Positions 33,811 through 42,500 of a stretch of DNA of 44,861 nucleotides are shown here, piece after piece. The DNA is from Candidatus Uhrbacteria bacterium RIFCSPHIGHO2_02_FULL_46_47 (GTDB lineage Bacteria > Patescibacteriota > Patescibacteriia > GWA2-47-26). Under the pieces are notes generated by a model. It was given only the letters and a program-made list of their open reading frames with translations, searched no databases and was not told the origin of the DNA. A program made the position numbers and the translations under genes. The stretch lies in assembly GCA_001790815.1 (NCBI GenBank), contig MGDU01000021.1, forward strand, positions 1-44,861, read 5' to 3'. Each line of letters begins with the position of its first letter. The stretch's first letter is position 1.

Positions 33811-36417
33811 CTACTGCGTTACGATGTTGATTAACTTCCCTTTCACAAATATCACATCCTTGACTTCTTGTCCATGAAACCACTTGGCAACTTTCTCATT
33901 TTGAAAAGCCAGCACCTTGGCTTCTTCCTCTGAAATATCTACCGACACGCGCACAAGATCGCGCACTTTCCCATTGACTTGAATCACGAGCTCAATTTCC
34001 TCATCCTTCACAAGCGCGGGGTCATATTTGGACCACGGTTGCTGACACAACATACCCTCACCCTCCCCTCTCCCTAAGGGAGAGGGTGGCCGTAGGCCCG
34101 GTGAGGGGCGATGTATTCTGTTCCACAACTCCTCCGTAATGTGCGGCGCAAAAGGATGCAACAAAGTCAATAATAACTCATAACTCGTAACACTTAACTT
34201 ATCTTCTTTACTCATCTCATTCACCAGCGTCATCATTGCAGCAATCGCGGTATTAAACTTCATTGCCTCAATATCCCCAGTTACTTTCTTTATTGTCTTA
34301 TGCAGAAGTCGCTCAACACTGGTCTCGCTTATCTTGCTGGTCTCGCTTATCTTGCTTCCCAATTGCCACACTTTCTCCAAAAACCTCTGCACCCCGGCAA
34401 TAGATTTTGTACTCCACGGCACGGCTTGATCAAACGGCCCCATAAACATTTCGTAAAGCCGCAGGGTATCAGCCCCATATTGTTTTATGATATCATCGGG
34501 ATTTACCACATTGCCCCGCGACTTGGACATTTTTTCGCCATCTTCACCAAGAATAATCCCGTGGCTGGTGCGCTTTTTGTACGGCTCGCGCGTCGGTACC
34601 ACTCCAATATCATACAAAAACTGATTCCAGAAACGTGAATACAACAAATGCAGTACCGTATGCTCCATCCCGCCGTTATACCAGTCCACCCCTCCCCTAA
34701 CCCCTCCCACAAGGGGAGGGGGATTTCCTATTGCTTCCTCTCCCTTGATGGGAGAGGATTGAGGTGAGGGTGATCCCATCCAATACTTCAATTTCTCCAT
34801 GGACGCAAACTCTTTATTATTGTGCGGATCACAATATCTTAAAAAATACCACGAAGATCCAGCCCAATTCGGCATTGTATCGGTTTCCCGTCGTGCCGGT
34901 CCGCCGCAGCGCGGACACTTTGTCTTGACCCACTTTTCCATCGCCGCCAGCGGCGACTCACCCGTATCTGTGGGTTGATATTTTTCCACCTTCGGCAGTT
35001 TTAATGGTAATGCACTTTCTGGAATAGACACCCACTCCTTACATTTGTCACACCACACAAGTGGAATCGGTTCGCCCCAATACCGCTGGCGAGAAAACAC
35101 CCAATCACGAAGTTTGTAGGTAACTTTTCGCGTTCCACCAACCGACTCCGTAATTTTCCATTTTGCAGTTTCATGGGCTAGCCCATTGAACCGCCCAGAG
35201 TTTATAAGAATGCCCGGGCCAGTGTAGGCACCACCATCACCCTCCCCTCTCCCTGAGGGAGAGGGAAAGTTTTTAGATCCGCCTCTACCCGCGGGAGAGG
35301 ATGGCCGTAGGCCAGGTGAGGGGGAAACCACCTCGCGCACCTTTAATCCAAATTTCTTCGCGAACTCAAAATCGCGCCCGTCGTGCCCGGGCACGGCCAT
35401 GATGGCGCCAGTGCCATAACCAGCCAAAACATAATCCGCCACCCAAATCGGGATTTCTTCTTTGGTGGCAGGATTAATTGCTTTGATTCCCTTTAATTCC
35501 ACTCCTGTTTTTTCACGCTCCACATTCATCCGCTCTTGTTCTGTTTTCTTTTTCACCGTATCAATATACTTTTCCACCTCATCCCAATTTTTAATTTTTA
35601 ATTTTACATTCTTAATTATCTTGTGCTCCGGCGCCAGCACCATATATGTTGCGCCAAACAAAGTATCCGGCCGCGTGGTAAAAACCTCAATCTTGTCTGT
35701 GAACTGTGAACTGACGACTGTGAACTGCAAAAGCGCACCAGTGCTTTTGCCTATCCAATTCTCCTGCTGAACTTTCGCACGCTCAATATAGTCAACGTCT
35801 TTCAGTCCTTCCAAAAGTTTGTCGGCATATTTAGTAATTGCCAGCATCCATTGTTCTTTTTCACGCTTCTCCACTGCCGTACCGCAACGCTCGCAACAGC
35901 CATCCACTACTTCTTCATTGGCCAATCCGATTTTATCTTTGGGACACCAATTAATAGTCATCTTTTTTTTGTATGCCAGACCGTGCTTAAAAAATTGCAA
36001 AAAAATCCACTGCGTCCATTTATAATAAGAAGGGTCGCTGGTCGTTACTGCTCTGTCCCAATCAAAACTAAACCCAAGCATTTTTAACTGCTTAGTAAAA
36101 TTGGCAATATTTTCTTTAGTAATCTCGGAGGGCGGTCGCCCGGTTTTGATGGCGTAGTTTTCCGTTGGCAAGCCAAACGAATCAAACCCAATCGGAAAAA
36201 GCACGTTATATCCTTCCATTCTGCGTTTGCGCGCGATAATATCCATCGCGGTATAGGAACGCGGATGCCCCACATGCAAACCTTCGCCGGAAGGATAAGG
36301 AAATTCTATCAGCGCGTAAAACTTCGGCCGCGGATCATTGTCCCTCGCAACAAATACACCTTCCTTTTCCCACTTTTTTTGCCACTTTTTTTCTATTTTG
36401 AGATGATTATACTTTTT
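33811..36417 (-). CDS. leuS: Leucyl-tRNA synthetase with repeat-derived insertions
   Basis: KWQKKWEKEGVF, FPYPSGEGLHVGHPRSYTAMDIIAR, VFTTRPDTLFGATYMVLAPEH, EKMSKSRGNVVNPDDII. Confidence 0.96.
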   Translation of the reverse strand, partial: KKYNHLKIEKKWQKKWEKEGVFVARDNDPRPKFYALIEFPYPSGEGLHVGHPRSYTAMDIIARKRRMEGYNVLFPIGFDSFGLPTENYAIKTGRPPSEITKENIANFTKQLKMLGFSFDWDRAVTTSDPSYYKWTQWIFLQFFKHGLAYKKKMTINWCPKDKIGLANEEVVDGCCERCGTAVEKREKEQWMLAITKYADKLLEGLKDVDYIERAKVQQENWIGKSTGALLQFTVVSSQFTDKIEVFTTRPDTLFGATYMVLAPEHKIIKNVKLKIKNWDEVEKYIDTVKKKTEQERMNVEREKTGVELKGIKAINPATKEEIPIWVADYVLAGYGTGAIMAVPGHDGRDFEFAKKFGLKVREVVSPSPGLRPSSPAGRGGSKNFPSPSGRGEGDGGAYTGPGILINSGRFNGLAHETAKWKITESVGGTRKVTYKLRDWVFSRQRYWGEPIPLVWCDKCKEWVSIPESALPLKLPKVEKYQPTDTGESPLAAMEKWVKTKCPRCGGPARRETDTMPNWAGSSWYFLRYCDPHNNKEFASMEKLKYWMGSPSPQSSPIKGEEAIGNPPPLVGGVRGGVDWYNGGMEHTVLHLLYSRFWNQFLYDIGVVPTREPYKKRTSHGIILGEDGEKMSKSRGNVVNPDDIIKQYGADTLRLYEMFMGPFDQAVPWSTKSIAGVQRFLEKVWQLGSKISETSKISETSVERLLHKTIKKVTGDIEAMKFNTAIAAMMTLVNEMSKEDKLSVTSYELLLTLLHPFAPHITEELWNRIHRPSPGLRPPSPLGRGEGEGMLCQQPWSKYDPALVKDEEIELVIQVNGKVRDLVRVSVDISEEEAKVLAFQNEKVAKWFHGQEVKDVIFVKGKLINIVTQ
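34055..34108. repeat. Palindromic element (family 1) in leuS, encodes PSPGLRPPSPLGRGEGEG
   Basis: CCCTCACCCTCCCCTCTCCCTAAGGGAGAGGGTGGCCGTAGGCCCGGTGAGGGG. Confidence 0.93.
34687..34772. repeat. Composite palindromic elements in leuS, encode PSPQSSPIKGEEAIGNPPPLVGGVRGGV
   Basis: CACCCCTCCCCTAACCCCTCCCACAAGGGGAGGGGG plus CCTCTCCCTTGATGGGAGAGGATTGAGGTGAGGGTGA. Confidence 0.85.
35232..35323. repeat. Composite palindromic elements (family 1) in leuS, encode PSPGLRPSSPAGRGGSKNFPSPSGRGEGDGG
   Basis: CCATCACCCTCCCCTCTCCCTGAGGGAGAGGG then CTACCCGCGGGAGAGGATGGCCGTAGGCCAGGTGAGGGGG. Confidence 0.9.
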
Positions 36418-36482
36418 CATACATTTGTAAAATTGTATCACTAAATTGATAAAAAAGAAATGTCCGGCCCTATTATGGCATA

Positions 36483-36637
36483 TTTTGCACTACTGTACTA
36501 TGCAAAAAGTCCCGATTTTGCTTACTACAACATGCAAACTGGTCTAAAGACTGCATAGTAATCCACAATAAAGCCCTTGCATTTATTATGGCTATATACT
36601 AAAATAAGCTAAAGGACGGAATTATTACGACCTTTAG
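36483..36637 (+). promoter_or_regulatory. abiE upstream region with candidate AbiEi operators
   Basis: Inverted repeats TTTTGCA/TGCAAAA (36483-36489/36501-36507) and CTAAAGG/CCTTTAG (36609-36615/36631-36637), plus GTCTAAAG near 36542. Confidence 0.45.
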
Positions 36638-36640
36638 ACT

Positions 36641-37228
36641 ATGAAATACGAAAAAAAGTCTATTTCTGACATATTGCGATCTGCCAAGACGGTCTTTACC
36701 TTTAAAGACATTTCTTTGATTTGGGGAGACAGCGATAAAAAAGCCACGATTGACGGAGTTAATTACTATGTAAAAACCGGTGAGTTGTACCGTATCCGCC
36801 GGGGTATTTATGCCAAGGATAAGAACTACGACAAATTGGAATTGGCGACCAGAATATTTACGCCTTCCTATGTGAGCTTTGAGACGGTCTTAGCTCAAAC
36901 CGGCATCAACTTTCAGTTTTATAAAAAGATTACGGTTGCGTCGTACCAAACGCGCGAGATTGAAGTTGACGGGCAGGTATACTCCTACAAAAAAATTAAG
37001 GATTTCGTTTTGACCAACCCTGCCGGTGTTGAGCATAAAGACGAAACTTCCTTTGCCGGTCCGGAGCGCGCATTTTTGGACACGATCTATATTCACAAGG
37101 ATTATCATTTTGATAATTTGGGCTCTTTGAATTGGGATAAGATTTTTGAAATGTTACCTATCTATAAAAACAAGCGAATGGCGAAAAAGGTTAATGAGTT
37201 CTTCGATCACTATAAAGCCACGAAATAA
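36641..37228 (+). CDS. abiEi: AbiEi-family antitoxin/transcriptional regulator (type IV TA)
   Basis: 195 aa; N-terminal wHTH-like region, YRIRRGIYAKDKNYDKLELATRIFTPSYVSFETVLAQTG typical of AbiEi; 2 nt before the AbiEii ORF. Confidence 0.85.
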   Translation: MKYEKKSISDILRSAKTVFTFKDISLIWGDSDKKATIDGVNYYVKTGELYRIRRGIYAKDKNYDKLELATRIFTPSYVSFETVLAQTGINFQFYKKITVASYQTREIEVDGQVYSYKKIKDFVLTNPAGVEHKDETSFAGPERAFLDTIYIHKDYHFDNLGSLNWDKIFEMLPIYKNKRMAKKVNEFFDHYKATK

Positions 37229-37230
37229 TT

Positions 37231-37935
37231 ATGACTAATACTACTTTTGATATATCGGTTCACAAAAATATTCTCTTCCAGATTCTGAAAGATATTTATT
37301 CCGATACCACGATCGCGCCCTTGCTGGGCTTCAAGGGCGGTACGGCCGCTTTGATGTTTTTTGCGCTGAACAGGTTCTCTGTTGACTTGGATTTTGATTT
37401 GTTGGACAAAAGCAAAGAAGATTATGTTTTTGACCGAATTGAGCAAATCGCCAAAAAATACGGCTCGATCAAAGAAATGGGGCGAAAGCGTTTTAATTTA
37501 TTGTTCGTGCTCTCGTACGAAGACAATGCCCGCAAGATAAAAATTGAGATCAATCGTCGGGCATTCGGGTCCCGCTATGAGTTAAAAACAAACTTGGGAG
37601 TCTCCATGCTGGTCATGGCGAGAGAAGATATGTTTGCTCACAAGTTGATGGCTATGCATGAACGGGTCGGCAAAACCAGCCGTGATATTTATGATGTCTG
37701 GTTTTTTCTGGAGCATCGATGGACTATAAATAAGGAGATCGTAGAGAAGCGGGCTGGTATGACATTTCCCGAATTGATGCAGAAATGTATTGGACAGTTA
37801 GAGAAAATGAATAACCGTAATATCTTAGACGGCTTAGGAGATTTACTGACCGAATCTCAAAAAGACTGGGTGCGGGCAAAATTGCGAACCGAGACAATCT
37901 TTTTATTAAAAGCTTGGTTAGAAAGCGAAAAATAA
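37231..37935 (+). CDS. abiEii: AbiEii-family nucleotidyltransferase toxin
   Basis: 234 aa; FKGGTAALMFFALNRFSVDLDFDLL, AREDMFAHKLMAMHERVGKTSRDIYDVWFFL. Confidence 0.9.
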   Translation: MTNTTFDISVHKNILFQILKDIYSDTTIAPLLGFKGGTAALMFFALNRFSVDLDFDLLDKSKEDYVFDRIEQIAKKYGSIKEMGRKRFNLLFVLSYEDNARKIKIEINRRAFGSRYELKTNLGVSMLVMAREDMFAHKLMAMHERVGKTSRDIYDVWFFLEHRWTINKEIVEKRAGMTFPELMQKCIGQLEKMNNRNILDGLGDLLTESQKDWVRAKLRTETIFLLKAWLESEK

Positions 37936-37938
37936 AAT

Positions 37939-38142
37939 ATGCCAAAGGAAATCGCCAACAAAACCAAAGGAGAGACCTACTACAAATGCACTCATTGCGG
38001 AGATGAGATTTACTGGAATACGCACAAGAAAATGATTATGTGCAAATGCGGGGCTCTCGGAGTGGATGGATGCGAATTTTATGTGCGGCTCATCGGCGAT
38101 GAGGCCGATCGAGAAGAAATTAAAAAGGTAAGAAAATTATGA
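37939..38142 (+). CDS. Small zinc-ribbon-like protein
   Basis: 67 aa; YYKCTHCGDEIYWNTHKKMIMCKCGALGVDGCEFYVR; 3 nt after AbiEii, ATGA overlap with the next ORF. Confidence 0.7.
   Translation: MPKEIANKTKGETYYKCTHCGDEIYWNTHKKMIMCKCGALGVDGCEFYVRLIGDEADREEIKKVRKL
37945..38011 (+). repeat. Direct repeat copy 1 (zinc-ribbon coding segment)
   Basis: AAGGAAATCGCCAACAAAACC...CTACTACAAATGCACTCATTGCGGAGATGAGATTT, near-identical to 39442-39509. Confidence 0.92.
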
Positions 38143-38436
38143 AAATAAAAGATCTGCCAAAAATTGTTCCCTGTTTGTCCAAGAGCAAAGCGATTGGCAA
38201 CAAACAGCAATCCGCCTCTGGCGGAATAGGCCACGAGAGAAGCTTGTCGCAAAAGAAGATGACGGGCGTTGAGATTATGGATCATGTCATTGTTTCCAAA
38301 AACAGCCGCTTCAGCTTCAAAGAAAAAAAATTACTATGAACGTTTTGTTTATATCTACCCTGCTAATGTAAACAAAAGCGCTGAAAAAGTTTATATTACT
38401 CAAATAGAACAACTAATTGATAATATGCACATATGA
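38139..38436 (+). CDS. Small protein split over two frames at an A8 run (38139-38339 and a 50-aa ORF 38284-38436)
   Basis: ATGA overlaps with the upstream zinc-ribbon gene and the downstream BRO gene; fusing frames at the A8 tract gives ...SRFSFKEKK/NYYERFVYIYPANVNKSAEKVYITQIEQLIDNMHI. Confidence 0.45.
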
Positions 38437-39284
38437 ACGAAGAAAATAATAGTATTGTAGAAAATACAAAAATCGCATTGTTTAAGGGCAAGAAAATCCG
38501 CAAAATACTTTTTCAAAATGAGTGGTGGTTTTCAGTTATTGATGTCATAGAAGCACTTACGGATAGTGATCGCCCCAGTGTTTATTGGACAGCAATGAAG
38601 GCGAGGGTTAAAGATGAGAGCGAATTTCAACTATCTACAATTTGTAGACAGTTGAAATTACTGGCAGAGGACGGCAAAATGCGCGAAACAGATTGTGCGG
38701 ATACAGAAGGCATTTTCCGTATCATTCAGTCAATTCCATCGCCAAAAGCCGAGCCATTTAAATGTTGGCTGGCAAAAGTCGGCTATGAACGAGTGCAAGA
38801 AATAGAAAATCCGGAATTGGCAACGAAGCGGACAAAAACACTGTACAAACTCAAGGGGTATCCGGAAGATTGGATAGAAAAAAGGATGCGCGGTATTGCG
38901 ATTCGTGAAGAACTGACTGATGAATGGCAAAAACGAGGAGCTAAGGAGCAGAAAGATTACGAGATTTTAACGGCGGAAATATCCAAAGCCACTTTTGGTA
39001 TTACTCCAAGTGAATATAAAAAAGCCAAAGGATTAAAACGAGAAAATTTGCGCGACCATATGGATGATTTTGAGCTGATTTTTAATATGCTTGGTGAACG
39101 CGCCACAACCGAAATTCACCGCACGGAAGATTCAAAAGGCGTGCCAAAGTTAAAAGCAGATGCGAAAGCAGGAGGAGATATTGCCGGTGGAGCAAGAAAA
39201 AAGCTGGAAGAGCGGCTTGGCCGGTCTATCGTAACAAAGAAAAATTTTATGAAAAACCCCGAAGGTAAAAAGAAGTTGAAATAA
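38433..39284 (+). CDS. BRO-N domain (phage antirepressor / DinD-like) protein
   Basis: 283 aa; KIRKILFQNEWWFSVIDVIEALTDSDRPSVYWTAMKAR...; C-terminal half conserved-looking. Confidence 0.8.
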   Translation: MNEENNSIVENTKIALFKGKKIRKILFQNEWWFSVIDVIEALTDSDRPSVYWTAMKARVKDESEFQLSTICRQLKLLAEDGKMRETDCADTEGIFRIIQSIPSPKAEPFKCWLAKVGYERVQEIENPELATKRTKTLYKLKGYPEDWIEKRMRGIAIREELTDEWQKRGAKEQKDYEILTAEISKATFGITPSEYKKAKGLKRENLRDHMDDFELIFNMLGERATTEIHRTEDSKGVPKLKADAKAGGDIAGGARKKLEERLGRSIVTKKNFMKNPEGKKKLK

Positions 39285-39288
39285 TGTT

Positions 39289-39504
39289 ATGAATACTCAA
39301 ATCAAAAACCTGGAGGACAGACTATGGGAGGCGGCGGATCATATGCGCGCCAATTCTCCCTTGCGCCTCAACGAATTTGCCGAGCCGGTTTTAGGTTTGA
39401 TCTTCCTGAAGTTCGCTGGCGTGAAATTCAGCAAAACCCAGAAGGAAATCGCCAACAAAAATCAAAGAAGAAACTTACTACAAATGCACTCATTGCGGAG
39501 ATGA
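39289..39504 (+). pseudogene. N-terminal remnant of a type I restriction-modification methyltransferase (HsdM) fused out of frame to a second zinc-ribbon copy
   Basis: LEDRLWEAADHMRANSPLRLNEFAEPVLGLIFLKFAGVKF is HsdM N-terminal; it then enters the repeat at 39442-39509 in the wrong frame and stops. Confidence 0.8.
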
Positions 39505-39509
39505 GATTT
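39442..39509 (+). repeat. Direct repeat copy 2 (frameshifted zinc-ribbon segment)
   Basis: AAGGAAATCGCCAACAAAAATCAAAGAAGAAACTTACTACAAATGCACTCATTGCGGAGATGAGATTT; 1-nt insertion relative to 37945-38011. Confidence 0.92.
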
Positions 39510-39531
39510 TTGACCATGGCGAATTATTGAA

Positions 39532-42500
39532 ATGACTATGGATTTATCACAATTACCATTTCAAGCAAAAACATTAAAGAGAGCCATAACTCCTGACAAA
39601 TATAGTTTGTATCGGGCGGCTCTTGAGTGGGACCTGGTAGAACCCATTGTCATTGAAGATAGAGAAGATATGCGATCGGAAAGTAAATGGCGCGATCGTG
39701 TTGAACCATACCATCATCAAGTTACAAACCTTATTTCTTTTTGTCGTCGTCTTCCCGTTACTTTATTAGCAGATGATGTAGGGCTTGGAAAAACAATTAG
39801 CGCCGGACTGGTTGCTAGTGAACTTATTTCGCGGGGGAGAATTTCAAAAATATTAGTCGTTTGTCCTAAAATCCTTCGTGAGCAGTGGAAGGAGGAATTG
39901 GATATAAAATTTGACATCCCTTCAGTTATCGTGACTGGCAAAGAGCTTATTACAGCAGAACCTCCGGAAGAACCAGGAGCCGTAATAACAACTTATAACA
40001 CTGCTCGATTATACCTCGATAGAATAAAGCAAGACGGCTTCGACATGTTGATACTCGACGAAGCACACAAATTACGCAACCTCTACGGTGTTGACCCAAC
40101 ACCCCAAGTTGCGCAAAGATTTCGGAAGGCGCTATCGGACAGATTATTTAAATACGTGTTGATGCTAACAGCTACCCCGATACAAAATCGGCTTTGGGAT
40201 CTTTATTCTTTGGTAGATTTATTGACTATTGCACGAGGACATGAAAATCCCTTTGGTAATCAAGGCACATTTGCTCGAAAATTTATAGCTGATAGTCGGA
40301 CTACGGCGCGTCAACTTAAACCCGAAATGCGTGATGAATTCCGGTCAATTGTATACGGGTATATGTCGCGTGTACGTCGGGGTGATGCAAAACTACACTT
40401 TCCAGAGCGAAAAGTGCAGCTCCATAAAGTTGACCCATCTGACAAAGAACTTGAGCTTTTCAAAGTAATTGCTAAGCCGATTCAACAACTCAACTATCTT
40501 TCACAAATAGTAATTCTGCAGGCGCTTATCAGTAGTCCTGAGGCTTTAGTTAAGTTACTTGCAGGGATGGCGGCGAAGGATACCGCACCAAAATCATTAG
40601 CAAAGGATGTGAAAGAGATCGCAAAAGATATTCACACCACGACGAAACTAAAAGGACTAGGTGCCTTAATTGAAAAATTAAAAGCAGAGCAACCAGACAC
40701 ATGGCGCGTGGTTGTATTTACTCGATGGAGAGAAACACAAACTGCGATTCAGAATTTTCTTGAAAAGCAGAAAATTTCATGCGGACTTATAAATGGCGAT
40801 TCCAATACAAGAAACCAAGAAACTATTACAAGATTCAAAAAAGATTTGCCAGAAGTCCACGTTATTGTCTCAACTGAAGCTGGTTCTGAAGGAGTTAACT
40901 TACAAGCTGCAAATGTTCTGGTCAATTATGATTTACCCTGGAATCCGATGATAGTTGAACAGCGAATTGGTCGCATTCAACGTTTGTCCTCTAATTTTGC
41001 AAACGTATCTATTTTTAATATCGTATTGAAAAACACTTTTGAGGAATACATCGTTGGCCGACTAATGGAAAAATTGCAGTTGGCCTCGCATGCAATCGGA
41101 GACATCGAAGCGCTACTTGAGGCGTCAGGAATAGATGAGAGTGAGGAAAACGGTTCCAGTGGTTTTGAGGAGAAGATTCGACAGTTAGTTGTCGCTTCGT
41201 TGGCTGGTAAAGATGTTGAGCAAGCAACACGCAAAGCAGAAAAAAGTATTACGGATGCCAAAACAGAGCTAGAGCGAGAAGAGAAGAATATTAATTCACT
41301 GCTTGGGGGTATGGGCGATACATTAGATTCCAGTCCTCGTTGTCCGAAATTACCACAAGCAGAGCGGTCAATGGATGCTCGAGCTTTTGTGTTGACGGCA
41401 TTAACCGAGTTGGGAGCAAAACTAAAGAAAGAACCAGAAGGCTTATATATCTCACAACTCGCTGGGAAAAGAGAACTGATCCGTTTTGATAACAACAACC
41501 TAAGTGAAAAAGGCGAAAGTGTTTTGTATGCCCCTGGCACTGCAACATTTGAGCGTCTTGTGAGTAAAATTACAAACACAGGTTTACACTTAGTTGACGA
41601 CAATGATCAAAAACCACTTCTCCGCACCGAAGATATTGCAAAAAAATGGTCTGAAAGTTTTGGGGCTTCCTTCAAAATAATGGACGTTCAAGATGTATCA
41701 AGGTGTTTTACTGGTAAAGCTCTGTTACGAGTTCGCGCAACTGTGGCTCACGATAGTTACGAGCGACTGGTTGAAGTAGAATGTGCCCCAAATGAACATT
41801 TTAATTTCGTCACAAAGACTGGGCTTGAACCGATTGGAGACCAAATAGAAAATCCTACGTCTATTGGCGCGCTTTCCAAGAAACTAGCAGAAAAAGCGAT
41901 GCAGGATCCAAATATTTTAGATTTTTGTCGTTTTTATACCGAAAGAAGAGAACAAGAAGTTGCTTCGGCTGGCAGTGACATACGCAAAAAGAAGAAGCTC
42001 GAAGATGAATTTACTCCGAGACTTGAGATTTCTTTAGTTGGTCTTGAGGGAACGGTTCATAGAGATTTAAAAACTCGGGTATTTTACAGATTTGATGCAG
42101 ACGGTGAATATAATAGCTTGCTGACTATAACTCCTTCATTGGAAAAAGTGATTGCGCCAGAAATGGGTAAATGTATGAAAACAGGAAAGATAGTGCCGCG
42201 GGATTGCTTAAGCCAGTGTGCGATTACTAAACAAATAGCGTTACGACATCTACTTGCTCAATCAGAAATAAGCGAACGATTTGCTTATCCAGAGCATACT
42301 GTTTTATGTGCGTTTAGCCACAAGCGTGTTTTGATTGATGAGGCGGAAAAATCAGCTGTTACAGGAGAAATGGTTGCGAAAAAATTTCTAAAAACGTCTC
42401 TTTTGAGTGGTAAACACGCTGAGCCACAATACTTTGGAATATGTGAATTTACTAAATCAGAAGTTCTCGAAAGTGAATTGGCGGTGAGTCAAATTTCTGG

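Noticed and set aside
27469-35323. CRISPR array interpretation of the recurrent repeats
   Set aside because: Repeats are not regularly spaced, lie within coding genes, occur in both orientations, and no cas genes are present (the Cas4-like domain is in a DUF2779-type protein).
27469-35323. Inteins or group II introns as the explanation for inserts
   Set aside because: Inserts are ~12-50 codons with no intein splice blocks (no Cys/Ser start plus HN end), no maturase and no intron domains.
39289-39504. Functional type I restriction-modification system
   Set aside because: Only the HsdM N-terminus is present and no hsdS or hsdR is seen in the window; treated as a remnant.
40977-41603. 208-aa minus-strand ORF
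   Set aside because: Antisense to the SNF2 gene, Ser-rich with no recognisable motif; a shadow ORF of a well-supported CDS.
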